A stretch of 34,376 nt of DNA from Sulfuricella sp. (lineage in GTDB: Bacteria > Pseudomonadota > Gammaproteobacteria > Burkholderiales > Sulfuricellaceae), in contig JAQTLK010000012.1 of assembly GCA_028714955.1 (NCBI GenBank), positions 1 to 34,376 on the forward strand, written 5' to 3'. The position numbers and the translations under genes are program-made. How positions within the stretch are numbered: the first letter of the stretch is position 1; each line of letters starts with the position of its first letter. The notes under the pieces are model-generated. The model searched no databases. It worked only from the letters and a program-made list of their open reading frames with translations, and was not told the DNA's origin. This document shows positions 16,888 through 24,744 of this stretch, one piece after another.

Positions 16888-17818
16888 GGCGGCGTTGCGC
16901 TGGGGCGCGGCAGCAGCGCTCCTGTCCTTGATCCTCTGGCTGGCCGGCCCGCAAAAACTCCTGCGCACCCTCGCTGGCGTCGATCCCGCCTACTTTTTCG
17001 CGGCGCTGCTTTTCTCGATTGCGTCCAACCTGGTGTCGGCCGTGCGCTGGGCGCACCTCGCGCGCATGCTGGGCCTGCAGGCGCCGACCGCGCCCCTGAT
17101 CGTATTCTACGCCCGCGGCATCACCGCCAACTCCATTCTGCCCGGGGCGACCCTGAGCGGCGACATGCTGCGCGGCTACCAGTTGCATCGCATGGGCAAC
17201 AGCCTGCTCAGGTCGGGCATCAGCGTCCTGTTCGACCGGGTCAGCGGGCTGTGGGTGCTGACCCTGATGTCGCTGCTGGCCGCCATGCTGGCCTGGAGCG
17301 GCGGAGAAAGCCTGAGCGGGCCGGTGTGGGGCAAGTCGCTGGCAGTGGCGGGTGTTCTGGCCGCAGGCGTGCTGCTGCCCTTTGCCTTCATCTTCGCGCA
17401 CTGGTGGAGCTGGTTGCCGGTGAAAAAACTGGTGTCGCTCATCGACCAATGCGTCGAGGCGATGCACGCCCTGCTCGGCTCGCCTGCCGCCATGATCCGG
17501 CTGGTGGTCCTGTCCGTCGGGGTGCAGGTGCTTTCCATCACGGCATTGTGGCTGTGCGGGTTCGCTGCCGGCCTGCAGGTGCCCTTTGTCACCATGGCGA
17601 TGCTGGCGGCGCCAATCTTCATCATGGCCGCCATCCCTGCCGGCCTGGGCGGGTGGGGGACGCGGGAGCTTGCGGCCATCCTGTTGTTCGGCGCGCTCGG
17701 CTATTCGGCCGATCTGGCGGCCACTACCGGGATTCTTTATGGTTTGTGCGGGCTGGCCCAGGCAATTCTGGCGGTGCCGCTGATGATGAAACGCTTCAGT
17801 CCCGAGGTGGATAAATGA
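16865..17818 (+). CDS. UPF0104/LPG-synthase-type integral membrane protein, possible lipid flippase
   Basis: An inner-membrane protein of about 317 residues with roughly eight hydrophobic segments, in the lysylphosphatidylglycerol synthase TM-region family (relatives of the MprF flippase domain and AglD). Family features seen are SAVRWAHLARMLG, GITANSILPGATLSGDMLRGY, SVLFDRVSGLWVL and the late IPAGLGGWGTRELA. I chose the GTG at 16865, which has AGGAA five bases before it. An ATG at 16799 or 16835 would give a longer, non-hydrophobic leader buried in the previous gene. It overlaps the upstream transferase by 23 bases and the next gene by four. Between an Und-P glycosyltransferase and an ArnT-like enzyme it would logically act as the flippase, which is inference. 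Confidence 0.82.
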   Translation: MTQRRRFKAALRWGAAAALLSLILWLAGPQKLLRTLAGVDPAYFFAALLFSIASNLVSAVRWAHLARMLGLQAPTAPLIVFYARGITANSILPGATLSGDMLRGYQLHRMGNSLLRSGISVLFDRVSGLWVLTLMSLLAAMLAWSGGESLSGPVWGKSLAVAGVLAAGVLLPFAFIFAHWWSWLPVKKLVSLIDQCVEAMHALLGSPAAMIRLVVLSVGVQVLSITALWLCGFAAGLQVPFVTMAMLAAPIFIMAAIPAGLGGWGTRELAAILLFGALGYSADLAATTGILYGLCGLAQAILAVPLMMKRFSPEVDK

Positions 17819-19395
17819 AACTGGCCTGGTTGAATGAATGGCGTGCTGGCCGGATCCGCAATCGGGAACTGCTGATATTGCTGCTGCTGATTACGGCGCT
17901 GGCCTTCTTTTACGGCCTGGGCGGGGCGCCGCTGTTCGACCTCGACGAAGGGGCGTTCAGCGAAGCCACGCGCCAGATGTTCGTGCGCGGCGATTTCATT
18001 TCGCCTTACGTCAACAACCAGCCGCGCTTCGACAAGCCCATCCTGATTTACTGGCTGCAGGCGCCGAGCGTATGGCTGTTCGGCGTGAGCGAGTTCGCTT
18101 TCCGCTTTCCATCGGCCCTTGCCGCGGCCCTCTGGGTCGCCGTGGTGTACCGCTTCGTGGCGCAGCAGATGGACCGCACCACCGCCCTGGTGGCCGGCAT
18201 CATCACCGCCACTTCGCTCGGCGTGCTGGCAATCGGCCGCGCGGCGACCGCCGATGCCGTACTCAACCTGCTCATCGCCGCCACCATGCTGGATATTTTC
18301 CGCTACTACCAGCAGCGCCGCAGCATCGTTCTGTACCGCGCCTTCCTGTGGATGGGGCTGGGCGTTCTGACCAAGGGGCCGGTGGCGGTCCTGATCCCGT
18401 TCGCGGTCAGCCTGATGTTCTTCGTCTGGCGCCGCGAATTCGGCGTATGGCTCAGGGCGGTGTTCAACCCTCTGGGCCTGGCCATCATGCTGGCGGTGGC
18501 GCTGCCCTGGTACGGGATCCAATACGGCCGGGAAGGGGATGCCTTCATCCAGGGGTTTTTCTTCAAGCACAATCTGGAACGTTTCAGCTCGCCCATGGAG
18601 CATCACGGCGGCGGGCTGTTCTATTACGCGCTGGTGATCCCGCTCATGGTGCTGCCTTACACCACGCTGCTGCTGGCCACCCTGGGCCGCTTCAGAGAGG
18701 CGCTGCGCGACGAGCGTTTGCTGTTTCTCTGGTTGTGGTTCCTGTTCGTCTTCATCTTCTTTTCCTTTTCCGGCACCAAGCTGCCCCATTACGTGCTCTA
18801 TGGCCTGACGCCCATGTTCATCCTCATGGCGGTGTACCGGGAAGGCGTGCGGGGGAGGGCGGTCTTGCTGTTGCCCGCGCTGCTGTTTTTCCTGCCGCTG
18901 TTTTTTGCTCCGGAGATCGTTGCCTGGCTCCAGCCGCGGGTGAAGGACAGTTACGTGGCAGCTCTGCTGAGCGCTCCCGGCGAGGCATTCGGCCTGGGTT
19001 ACCGGCTGCTGCTGGGTGCCGCGCTGGCATTCGTTCTGCTTCTTCTGCTGGAAGGCCGGATTCCGGCATGGTTCAAGCTGTTGCTCGCCGGCTGCGTCAG
19101 CGCCGTGGTATTTGTCGCCGCCCTGACGCCTGCCGCCGGGATCCTGCAACAGGCGCCAGTCAAGCAGGCCGCGCTGGTCGCGCGGCAACTGGACGAGCCG
19201 GTGGTCATGTGGCGCCTGAACACGCCGAGTTTCAACGTCTACAGCCGCAAGAGCACCGAACACCGCGACCCGAAGCCCGGCGAGGTGGTCTTGACCAAGA
19301 CCCGGCACCTGGCCGAACTGCCGGCCTATCGGCTGCTCTATGAACAGCGCGGCGTCGCGCTGGCGCGCGTGCTGCCGGCGGGGACGAAGCAGTGA
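17815..19395 (+). CDS. ArnT-like GT-C glycosyltransferase, second copy
   Basis: A polytopic transferase of 526 residues using polyprenyl-linked sugars at the periplasmic face. The first loop after the N-terminal helix has FDLDEGAFSEATRQM followed by GDFISPYVNNQPRFDKPIL, which parallels the DEGRYAEIPREM and FEKP motifs of the ArnT-like protein at 14105 while clearly diverging. About eleven hydrophobic segments and a short C-terminal soluble region (from about 440) follow. The aromatic position after DEG is changed (DEGAF rather than DEGRY), hinting at a different acceptor or donor. Start and stop overlap both neighbours by three to four bases (ATGA with the UPF0104 gene, GTGA with the phosphatase gene), so the set is tightly coupled. 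Confidence 0.87.
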   Translation: MKLAWLNEWRAGRIRNRELLILLLLITALAFFYGLGGAPLFDLDEGAFSEATRQMFVRGDFISPYVNNQPRFDKPILIYWLQAPSVWLFGVSEFAFRFPSALAAALWVAVVYRFVAQQMDRTTALVAGIITATSLGVLAIGRAATADAVLNLLIAATMLDIFRYYQQRRSIVLYRAFLWMGLGVLTKGPVAVLIPFAVSLMFFVWRREFGVWLRAVFNPLGLAIMLAVALPWYGIQYGREGDAFIQGFFFKHNLERFSSPMEHHGGGLFYYALVIPLMVLPYTTLLLATLGRFREALRDERLLFLWLWFLFVFIFFSFSGTKLPHYVLYGLTPMFILMAVYREGVRGRAVLLLPALLFFLPLFFAPEIVAWLQPRVKDSYVAALLSAPGEAFGLGYRLLLGAALAFVLLLLLEGRIPAWFKLLLAGCVSAVVFVAALTPAAGILQQAPVKQAALVARQLDEPVVMWRLNTPSFNVYSRKSTEHRDPKPGEVVLTKTRHLAELPAYRLLYEQRGVALARVLPAGTKQ

Positions 19396-20162
19396 GAAGC
19401 CGCGTCGCGGCCGCCTGGCAGTGGGGACCCCCATTGTGCGCGCTGTTGCTGCTGGTCGCGGTTTATGCGAGTGGAAGCAACCGCGCCCTGTTCCTCTTCC
19501 TCAACCATTTCTCCGCTTACAGCGGCGATGCTGTGTGGGCGCGACTCACGGCGATGGGCGACACGGCCGTTATTCTGGCCCTGCTCCTGCCGTGGTGGCG
19601 CAAGCGCCCGGACCTGGTGTGGGCCGCGCTCCTGGCCGCGGTGCTGGCCACGCTCTGGACGCATGGCCTGAAACATCTGGCCGACGTGCCGCGTCCGCCA
19701 GCAGTGCTGGAGCCAGGCAGCTTTCACGTGATCGGCCCGGCGCATCGCGCCGGATCTTTCCCTTCCGGACACAGCACGGCGATTTTCACCCTGCTCGGGG
19801 TGGTGGTGCTGACCTCGGCGGCAGGCTGGCAGCGCTGGCCGCTGCTGGCATTCGCCATCCTGGTGGCGATCTCGCGCAGCGTGGTGGGCGTCCACTGGCC
19901 CATCGACCTGCTCGGCGGCATGCTGGGCGGCTGGCTTTCCGCGCTCGGCGGAGTATGGCTGGCAAGGCGCTGGCCATGGGAGCAGCGCCCCTTTGTGCGC
20001 TGGCTTTGCGCGGCAATTCCGGCGCTTGCCGCGGTCATGCTGCTGTTCGGTTATAAAACCGGTTATGCCGAAGCGGCCTTGCTGCAACAGGGGGTGGGAG
20101 CGGCCTGCCTTGCCCTGTGGGGACTGGGCTGGGTTTTTCAGAGACAATCCAGCAAGGGCTGA
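19392..20162 (+). CDS. PAP2-family membrane phosphatase
   Basis: A 256-residue inner-membrane phosphatase with six predicted helices and the complete PAP2 triad of motifs: KHLADVPRP near residue 96, PSGHS near 123, and SRSVVGVHWPIDLLGG near 157-172. Relatives dephosphorylate undecaprenyl pyrophosphate, phosphatidylglycerophosphate or lipid A (PgpB, BacA-independent Und-PP phosphatases, LpxE/LpxT). It starts at GTG 19392, overlapping the preceding stop by four bases, and closes the rightward operon just before a strong terminator. In this context it could recycle the lipid carrier or remove a lipid A phosphate to make room for the added sugar. The sequence does not decide between these. Confidence 0.9.
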   Translation: MRSRVAAAWQWGPPLCALLLLVAVYASGSNRALFLFLNHFSAYSGDAVWARLTAMGDTAVILALLLPWWRKRPDLVWAALLAAVLATLWTHGLKHLADVPRPPAVLEPGSFHVIGPAHRAGSFPSGHSTAIFTLLGVVVLTSAAGWQRWPLLAFAILVAISRSVVGVHWPIDLLGGMLGGWLSALGGVWLARRWPWEQRPFVRWLCAAIPALAAVMLLFGYKTGYAEAALLQQGVGAACLALWGLGWVFQRQSSKG

Positions 20163-20202
20163 TACTGGAAACTCCCGGCCCGGGATTCCTGATGCCCATA
20201 AA

Positions 20203-20228
20203 AAAACGCCGGTCTGAACCGGCGTTTT
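20203..20228. terminator. Bidirectional intrinsic terminator
   Basis: A seven-base stem CGCCGGT/ACCGGCG with a CTGA loop, flanked by a run of A on the left (20200-20206) and TTTT on the right. It therefore works as a terminator in either direction: for the rightward glycosylation operon, and for the tRNA-Ala gene transcribed leftward toward it. Confidence 0.9.
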
Positions 20229-20234
20229 CATGTT

Positions 20235-20310
<76 letters not shown>

Positions 20311-20322
20311 GAAACGAAGCGC

Positions 20323-20350
20323 ATTCTAGCAGGATCAGGGGTGAAGTCAA
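20323..20350 (-). promoter_or_regulatory. tRNA-Ala promoter
   Basis: Near-consensus sigma-70 promoter on the minus strand: TTGACT at 20345-20350, 16-base spacer and TAGAAT at 20323-20328. The tRNA 5' end at 20310 lies 12 bases past the -10, leaving a very short leader. The GCGC-rich bases between -10 and the start resemble a stringent-control discriminator. Confidence 0.8.
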
Positions 20351-20778
20351 GCCATGACGAAGGACATCATGGCGAAGGATAGCCGGAATCAATTTATTAT
20401 TCCAAATTTACTATTGATCATTGAATAAATTTATCTTAGTATAAAAATACTAAAAAAAGATGGAAGAGGCGGGCATTTAACAAGGTGTTCGCCGGAGGGG
20501 ACAAATCGCTTGAATACTGCCCGGCAAGAGGCAGTGCACTTAGTGAATCTTCATGCCGCGTGCGTGGAGATTCTGACGGGGGCTTGTTTTTTCGTCACCC
20601 ATTACCATGCCATGGCGGCCAGCTCGTCCATGGAGGTTCATGTGGTGAGTCTTTGTCGGCAAAGCCATTTCCTTTCCTGAATTCCTCAAAATTTTTCTTT
20701 GTATGATCGTCCTGTTGCTGGCGCCAGGATTTCCTGGACCAGCGGCAGCGGCAATAAAAACTACAGACGGGGGATATC
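20351..20778. other. Intergenic region upstream of cytochrome locus
   Basis: About 430 bases without a convincing gene. At 20388-20460 it turns sharply AT-rich, unlike its surroundings. That patch holds two small inverted repeats: AAATTTA (20404-20410) with TAAATTT (20426-20432), and TTAGTAT-AAAA-ATACTAA (20436-20453). It probably carries promoter and control elements of the cytochrome locus, but I could not pick a good -35/-10 pair. A short inverted repeat, CCAGG-ATTT-CCTGG, lies near 20726-20739. The frames opened here lack coding character. Confidence 0.5.
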
Positions 20779-21405
20779 ATGAGAAGAAGATGCACGGGTT
20801 CGTCGGCGTTGTTGGCGTGCTTGATATTTTTTGGCCTTGCTGCGGCAGCATCGGCGGCCGACGTGAACAAACTGGTCGAAGGCTGCGCCGATTGCCATGG
20901 CAAGAATGGTGCCAGCACCGAGTCCGATATCCCCATTATCGGGGGCTATTCGATAGAATTCCTGACAAACAATCTCAAGGCATACAAGAACAAGGACAGG
21001 GATTGCCCTGAAACCAAGGTTCGCTTTGGGAGCAAGAAGGGTACCAAGTCAGATATGTGCCAGGTCGTCAAGGATATGAGCGACGGCGACATCAAGCAAA
21101 TCGCCCAGTATTTCTCCAAGCAGAAATTCGTTCGCGCCAAGCAGAAGTTCGATCCGGCGCTGGCCAGGAAAGGCAAGGAAGTTCACGACCAGTACTGCGA
21201 AAAATGCCATTCCGAGGGCGGGACGGTTGCCGAGGACGATGCGGGCATGCCGGCCGGCCAGTGGATTCCCTACCTGAGACACGCGTTCGACGAATTTTAT
21301 TCCGGCAAGCGCCCGATCGCGAAAAAGATGAAGCTCAAACTCGACGAGATCAACAAGGCTGATGTCGAAGCGCTGATCAATTACTACGGCAGCATCAGCA
21401 AATAA
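20779..21405 (+). CDS. Diheme cytochrome c, FccA-like (flavocytochrome c sulfide dehydrogenase cytochrome subunit family)
   Basis: A secreted 208-residue cytochrome c4-type protein with a signal peptide (about 1-26, cleavage after SAA or ASA) and two haem sites, CADCH (36-40) and CEKCH (140-144). The second half strongly recalls the cytochrome subunit of flavocytochrome c sulfide dehydrogenase: HDQYCEKCHSEGG, AGQWIPYL, FYSGKRPIAKKM. The first half has an extra lysine-rich segment (about 66-92) with two additional cysteines (C76, C94) that could form a disulfide. No FccB flavoprotein gene is adjacent in this window, so it probably serves as a stand-alone periplasmic electron carrier for the multihaem proteins encoded next. 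GGGGGA seven bases upstream is the likely ribosome site. Confidence 0.85.
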   Translation: MRRRCTGSSALLACLIFFGLAAAASAADVNKLVEGCADCHGKNGASTESDIPIIGGYSIEFLTNNLKAYKNKDRDCPETKVRFGSKKGTKSDMCQVVKDMSDGDIKQIAQYFSKQKFVRAKQKFDPALARKGKEVHDQYCEKCHSEGGTVAEDDAGMPAGQWIPYLRHAFDEFYSGKRPIAKKMKLKLDEINKADVEALINYYGSISK

Positions 21406-21417
21406 AAAGAGCGTTGC

Positions 21418-21437
21418 GCTGGAGGAATGCCTCCAGC
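21418..21437 (+). other. Intercistronic RNA hairpin
   Basis: A perfect eight-base stem GCTGGAGG/CCTCCAGC with an AATG loop lies between the diheme and tetraheme cytochrome genes. It has no T tract, so it is unlikely to be a full terminator. It may stabilise the upstream message or set unequal expression. Confidence 0.5.
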
Positions 21438-21469
21438 AGGCAAGGACGATTTCGGGGGACGGGACGGAC

Positions 21470-22069
21470 ATGAATAAAACAACAACGCAGGCAGGATTCG
21501 CAGGGTCGAGACGGCGCTCGCTTGGCGGACGCCTTGTCCGCTACCTGCTTTGGGTCTTGCTGGGTTTGGTGGTCATCGTGGTCAGCGCCGGCGGTTTCAC
21601 CATGACGGTCGAATCGACCAATACCCTGGATTTCTGCATTTCCTGCCATGACATGCGCTACAACTATGAAGAATACAAGAAGACCATCCATTATTCCAAC
21701 CCGGCGGGCGTACGCGCGGTGTGCTCCGACTGCCACGTCCCCAAGCGGAACTGGCTTGATGAGATGCACCGCAAGCTCATTGCCGGCAAGGATGTCTGGG
21801 GGGAACTGATTGGCGTAATCGACACCAAGGAAAAATTCGAGGCCCGGCGGATGGAGATGGCAAAAGCGGAGTGGGCCCGCATGAAGGCGTCCGATTCCGC
21901 TGGTTGCCGGAATTGCCATAGTTTCGAGAGCATGGACATTGAAGGCCAGGACAAGATGGCGCGGAAGAAGCATACCCAGGCCGCGCTGAAAGAATCAGGA
22001 AAAACCTGTATCGACTGCCACAAGGGCATTGCCCACAAGTTGCCCAAGGTCGAGGCAGGAAGTGATTGA
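21470..22069 (+). CDS. NapC/NirT-family tetraheme cytochrome c, quinol dehydrogenase (CymA-like)
   Basis: A 199-residue membrane-anchored cytochrome that should oxidise quinol and pass electrons to periplasmic multihaem partners. A single N-terminal transmembrane helix (about 23-46) follows a basic cytosolic tail. The periplasmic part has four haem motifs: CISCH (56-60), CSDCH (85-89), CRNCH (146-150) and CIDCH (180-184). Further conserved features are DMRYNYEEY, HYSNPAGVRAVC, CHVPKRNW and the C-terminal CHKGIAHKLP, all characteristic of NapC/NirT/CymA/TorC anchors. No nitrate, nitrite or TMAO reductase gene is nearby, so its natural partner is probably the 7-haem protein encoded 154 bases downstream. 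Electron flow in the reverse direction, from a periplasmic donor to quinone, is equally compatible. Confidence 0.92.
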   Translation: MNKTTTQAGFAGSRRRSLGGRLVRYLLWVLLGLVVIVVSAGGFTMTVESTNTLDFCISCHDMRYNYEEYKKTIHYSNPAGVRAVCSDCHVPKRNWLDEMHRKLIAGKDVWGELIGVIDTKEKFEARRMEMAKAEWARMKASDSAGCRNCHSFESMDIEGQDKMARKKHTQAALKESGKTCIDCHKGIAHKLPKVEAGSD

Positions 22070-22181
22070 TCCCGTGTTTTGCGGGCTTGCCGTGTAGTAA
22101 CGTACCACAATAACAATTATTCGAAATGGAACTTTGCAGGTGGTGGAAAGAGACTGGATCATCCGATCCTGAGCGTTAAAC

Positions 22182-22202
22182 TCGGAAGGTTTTGTCTTCC
22201 GA
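22182..22202 (+). other. Leader hairpin before 7-haem gene
   Basis: A seven-base stem TCGGAAG/CTTCCGA with a GTTTTGT loop sits 21 bases before the ATG of the 7-haem gene, just before the AAGGGGG ribosome site. The 154-base gap also contains an AT-rich patch (AATAACAATTATTCG, about 22108-22122) that could hold a promoter or operator for separate expression. Confidence 0.4.
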
Positions 22203-22223
22203 CAACATTAGAAGGGGGTTTTT

Positions 22224-24638
22224 ATGAATACAAGAACCTTGGCAACAGGGGTGTTATGTTGGGCATTTGCAGTCGGATGGAGCCATGCCAGCGAGGCTCC
22301 GGCAGCAAAGGTGGCAGCGGTTGCGAGTGCCGATGCGTTCAAGCCAAAGAACGACTACAACATCACTATCAATTATGAATTGGGCATGCATTGCACCGGC
22401 TTCGATTTCACTTACTGCTGCGTGCTTCCGCCCTATAATTCCATTCAGAGTCAGGTCGTCAAGACATCCACCGGCAAGCGCAAGTTTCCGGAGCTTCTGG
22501 AAGCCGATCCGGCAGACGCGGGCGTCCTGGTCGATGGCAACAAGCGTTTCAAGCTGGCTTACGGCCACGTCAACAATACCTTCTCGGAAGGCAGCAAGCT
22601 CAAGTACTGGGATGTGCCCTATGACGTCAACGGCAACGGCAAGTACGAGAAAAACGAGAATGTTGCCAATGCCTATTTCACGCACCTTTATGTCTACAAG
22701 GATCTGAAGGGAACCAATCCCAAGGGAACCAGCGCCGACAAGGAAAAACTGTTTGTCGGCATCCAGATTCCGGTCCCTCGCGACAACGGCCCCGCTGGCG
22801 CTGCCGTGCCAAGCCCGATGAAAGGCGGGCATCTGCACTACACCGGCGAGAAAGGAACCATCGTGTTTACCAAGTCTCCGGTGCTGGACAATGTGCCCAT
22901 CGTGCTGACCAATCCTGGCATCTGGGATGCGCTCGGATTGCCCCTGACGCCGTTCGGGGACCGTGAGGCAGGCCAGGATCTCCTGACCCTGACCGAATCG
23001 GACATCCAGCCTTTCCAGGAAGCCTGGGTCAGCATGGTCGACGCGAAGACCGGCGCTCCGGTGATCGATTCCCACTCGGGTCAACCGATCCGTTTCGTCG
23101 GCACCAATCCGATCGACATCCCGAATTGCGCGAACTGCCACAGCAACAAGACCGCCAACGGGGATAAATTCACGCTTTACAAGCAGGAGCGCGAATTCTG
23201 GAAAGGCCTGGGCGCCAGCGACTGGATAGCCGACCTGAAGGCAACGTCGATTTCCATCCTGGAAATCCATGACGACCGTACCGGCACGGACTTCCTCAAG
23301 AATTACAATCCCAATGGCCGGACGCTCGACAACCGCCTCGGGCGCGACCCGGTACTGTGCCAGAAGTGTCATGCGGACAACGTCATCGGCGTGCTCCAGT
23401 CCAAGACCTTCAAGGATCCCAAGACTGGCAAGGAAGGCCTGATCCAGGCCCTGAGTCAGGCGATACACGGCGTGCACCAGACCAAGGCGCCGATGCCAGA
23501 CTCCCTCGGTCGCACCGCGGCGTGCCAGGCTTGCCACCCGGCCCACCGTCAGGATGGGAACATGGACAAGTACCCCATTACGCCGGACGGGAAAAACAAT
23601 TATGCCAAAGGTGACAACCGCGATGCCGCAGGGGGTTGCTATGTAGGGCGCGATGTCCACGCCAACCGCGGCAAGGACAAGGATGGCGTGGAAACCCCGG
23701 AATATCTCAATTCCATCGGGAAATGGCTGCAGGCCAACGTCTCCAACATCGGCAACAATAAGGGGGGCAAGGGCTTGTGGTGCACCAACTGCCACAATCA
23801 GCTGTCTCGCGAGCTGTACCAGCGCGACAATCTGACCAATGCCTTCAAGCAGCAGGGCAAGACCATCCGCAACAAGTCTCTGGACGAAATTGCGGCTGCC
23901 ATCGGCATCTCCACCGAAGAGTTGAAGACCACATACCTCGATCCGAAGGTCGTGCTCAACGCCAAGGGCGAAGATACCCCGGAAAAATCCGGCATCCTCA
24001 GGACCTGGGCAGTGAATCGCATGGTCCCGGATATTGCCGTTATCGCGCTCAAGGGAAATGGTCCGCTGGTCACCAAGGATGAGGACGGGGATATCAACGT
24101 GTCGATCCTGTCGGCGAATCCTGCCGTCGATCCGAAGACGCTGAAACTCCCGGCGGGCGCCACGGGAGCTGCGGCTGTTCCTTACGATGCCGCGACCCAT
24201 GGCCGCGACTACTGGCTGTCGCCGGGCGCCCCGCATTGCGCGGACTGCCATGCCGCGCCTTTCGTCGAAGGGCAGGGCGGCGTTGCCTTCCCGATCAACC
24301 AGCCGGGCAAATACAGCAACATGCGTTACTCCAAGGGCCATTCCGGCCTGGCTTGCCAGTCTTGCCACCAGTCCATCCATGGCCTCTATCCGGTAACGCC
24401 CAACACGGACTTCACCACCTACAAGCAGGCGACGCAGTACAACCCGGACGGCTCGCATGGCCCGTTCAAGTGCGCGGCCTGCCACGAAACGAACAAGGAA
24501 GGTGTGCCGAACATCGCGGACAAGAAGGAACATGTGTGGAACGGCAAGCCCATCCTGCACAACTACGATGCTGCGGTAAACTGGATGCACAGCAGCGCGC
24601 ATGACGGCGGCGGCGCCAACCCGCCCAAGAAGGACTAG
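22224..24638 (+). CDS. Periplasmic seven-haem cytochrome c, function unassigned
   Basis: An 804-residue exported protein (signal peptide about 1-23, ending SHA) with seven CXXCH haem sites. These are CANCH 302, CQKCH 379, CQACH 434, CTNCH 520, CADCH 672, CQSCH 711 and CAACH 750. The first 300 residues contain no haem. They form a separate domain beginning NYELGMHC with further cysteines C57, C65 and C66 (TYCCVLPPYN), and hold an EF-hand-like loop, DVNGNGKYEKNE, at 134-145. Isolated C472 (GGCYVG) and many free histidines could bind extra ligands or metals. A long haem-free insert separates haems 4 and 5. No CX15CH motif is present, so it is not a standard MccA/SirA sulfite reductase. No porin or lipobox is seen. 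Context suggests it is the terminal oxidoreductase or electron sink of the locus. I do not recognise a characterised homologue. Confidence 0.85.
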   Translation: MNTRTLATGVLCWAFAVGWSHASEAPAAKVAAVASADAFKPKNDYNITINYELGMHCTGFDFTYCCVLPPYNSIQSQVVKTSTGKRKFPELLEADPADAGVLVDGNKRFKLAYGHVNNTFSEGSKLKYWDVPYDVNGNGKYEKNENVANAYFTHLYVYKDLKGTNPKGTSADKEKLFVGIQIPVPRDNGPAGAAVPSPMKGGHLHYTGEKGTIVFTKSPVLDNVPIVLTNPGIWDALGLPLTPFGDREAGQDLLTLTESDIQPFQEAWVSMVDAKTGAPVIDSHSGQPIRFVGTNPIDIPNCANCHSNKTANGDKFTLYKQEREFWKGLGASDWIADLKATSISILEIHDDRTGTDFLKNYNPNGRTLDNRLGRDPVLCQKCHADNVIGVLQSKTFKDPKTGKEGLIQALSQAIHGVHQTKAPMPDSLGRTAACQACHPAHRQDGNMDKYPITPDGKNNYAKGDNRDAAGGCYVGRDVHANRGKDKDGVETPEYLNSIGKWLQANVSNIGNNKGGKGLWCTNCHNQLSRELYQRDNLTNAFKQQGKTIRNKSLDEIAAAIGISTEELKTTYLDPKVVLNAKGEDTPEKSGILRTWAVNRMVPDIAVIALKGNGPLVTKDEDGDINVSILSANPAVDPKTLKLPAGATGAAAVPYDAATHGRDYWLSPGAPHCADCHAAPFVEGQGGVAFPINQPGKYSNMRYSKGHSGLACQSCHQSIHGLYPVTPNTDFTTYKQATQYNPDGSHGPFKCAACHETNKEGVPNIADKKEHVWNGKPILHNYDAAVNWMHSSAHDGGGANPPKKD

Positions 24639-24682
24639 CAAGGCGGCCCGTGCGGGTTGCGGGAAATTGCCAGTCGCGTGAG

Positions 24683-24717
24683 CAAATCGGGGGGCGGCTG
24701 CTCCCCGATTTGTTTCT
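24683..24717 (+). terminator. Intrinsic terminator after 7-haem gene
   Basis: A perfect ten-base stem CAAATCGGGG/CCCCGATTTG with a ten-base loop followed by TTTCTCTT. It lies between the 7-haem gene and the foldase gene, 27 bases before the latter's start. It would end or attenuate the cytochrome transcript, lowering foldase expression relative to cytochromes. Confidence 0.8.
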
Positions 24718-24744
24718 CTTCGGAATCGAATCGAAGGAAATAAA

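Noticed and set aside
20412-20428. FNR-type site (TTGAT....) in the AT-rich island
   Set aside because: Only the left half matches TTGAT-N4-ATCAA; the right half reads GAATA, so support is too weak.
20485-20706. A 73-codon plus-strand frame in the gap before the cytochrome locus
   Set aside because: Its composition is not coding-like, it has no clear ribosome site, and the product is not recognisable.
22224-24638. Assignment of the seven-haem protein as MccA/SirA octahaem sulfite reductase
   Set aside because: Only seven CXXCH sites are present and no CX15CH motif was found. The shared PPIase neighbour alone is not enough.
20779-24638. Interpretation as an Mto/Pio/Mtr extracellular electron conduit
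   Set aside because: No outer-membrane beta-barrel porin gene, no decahaem MtrA/MtoA-type protein and no lipobox on the large cytochrome.
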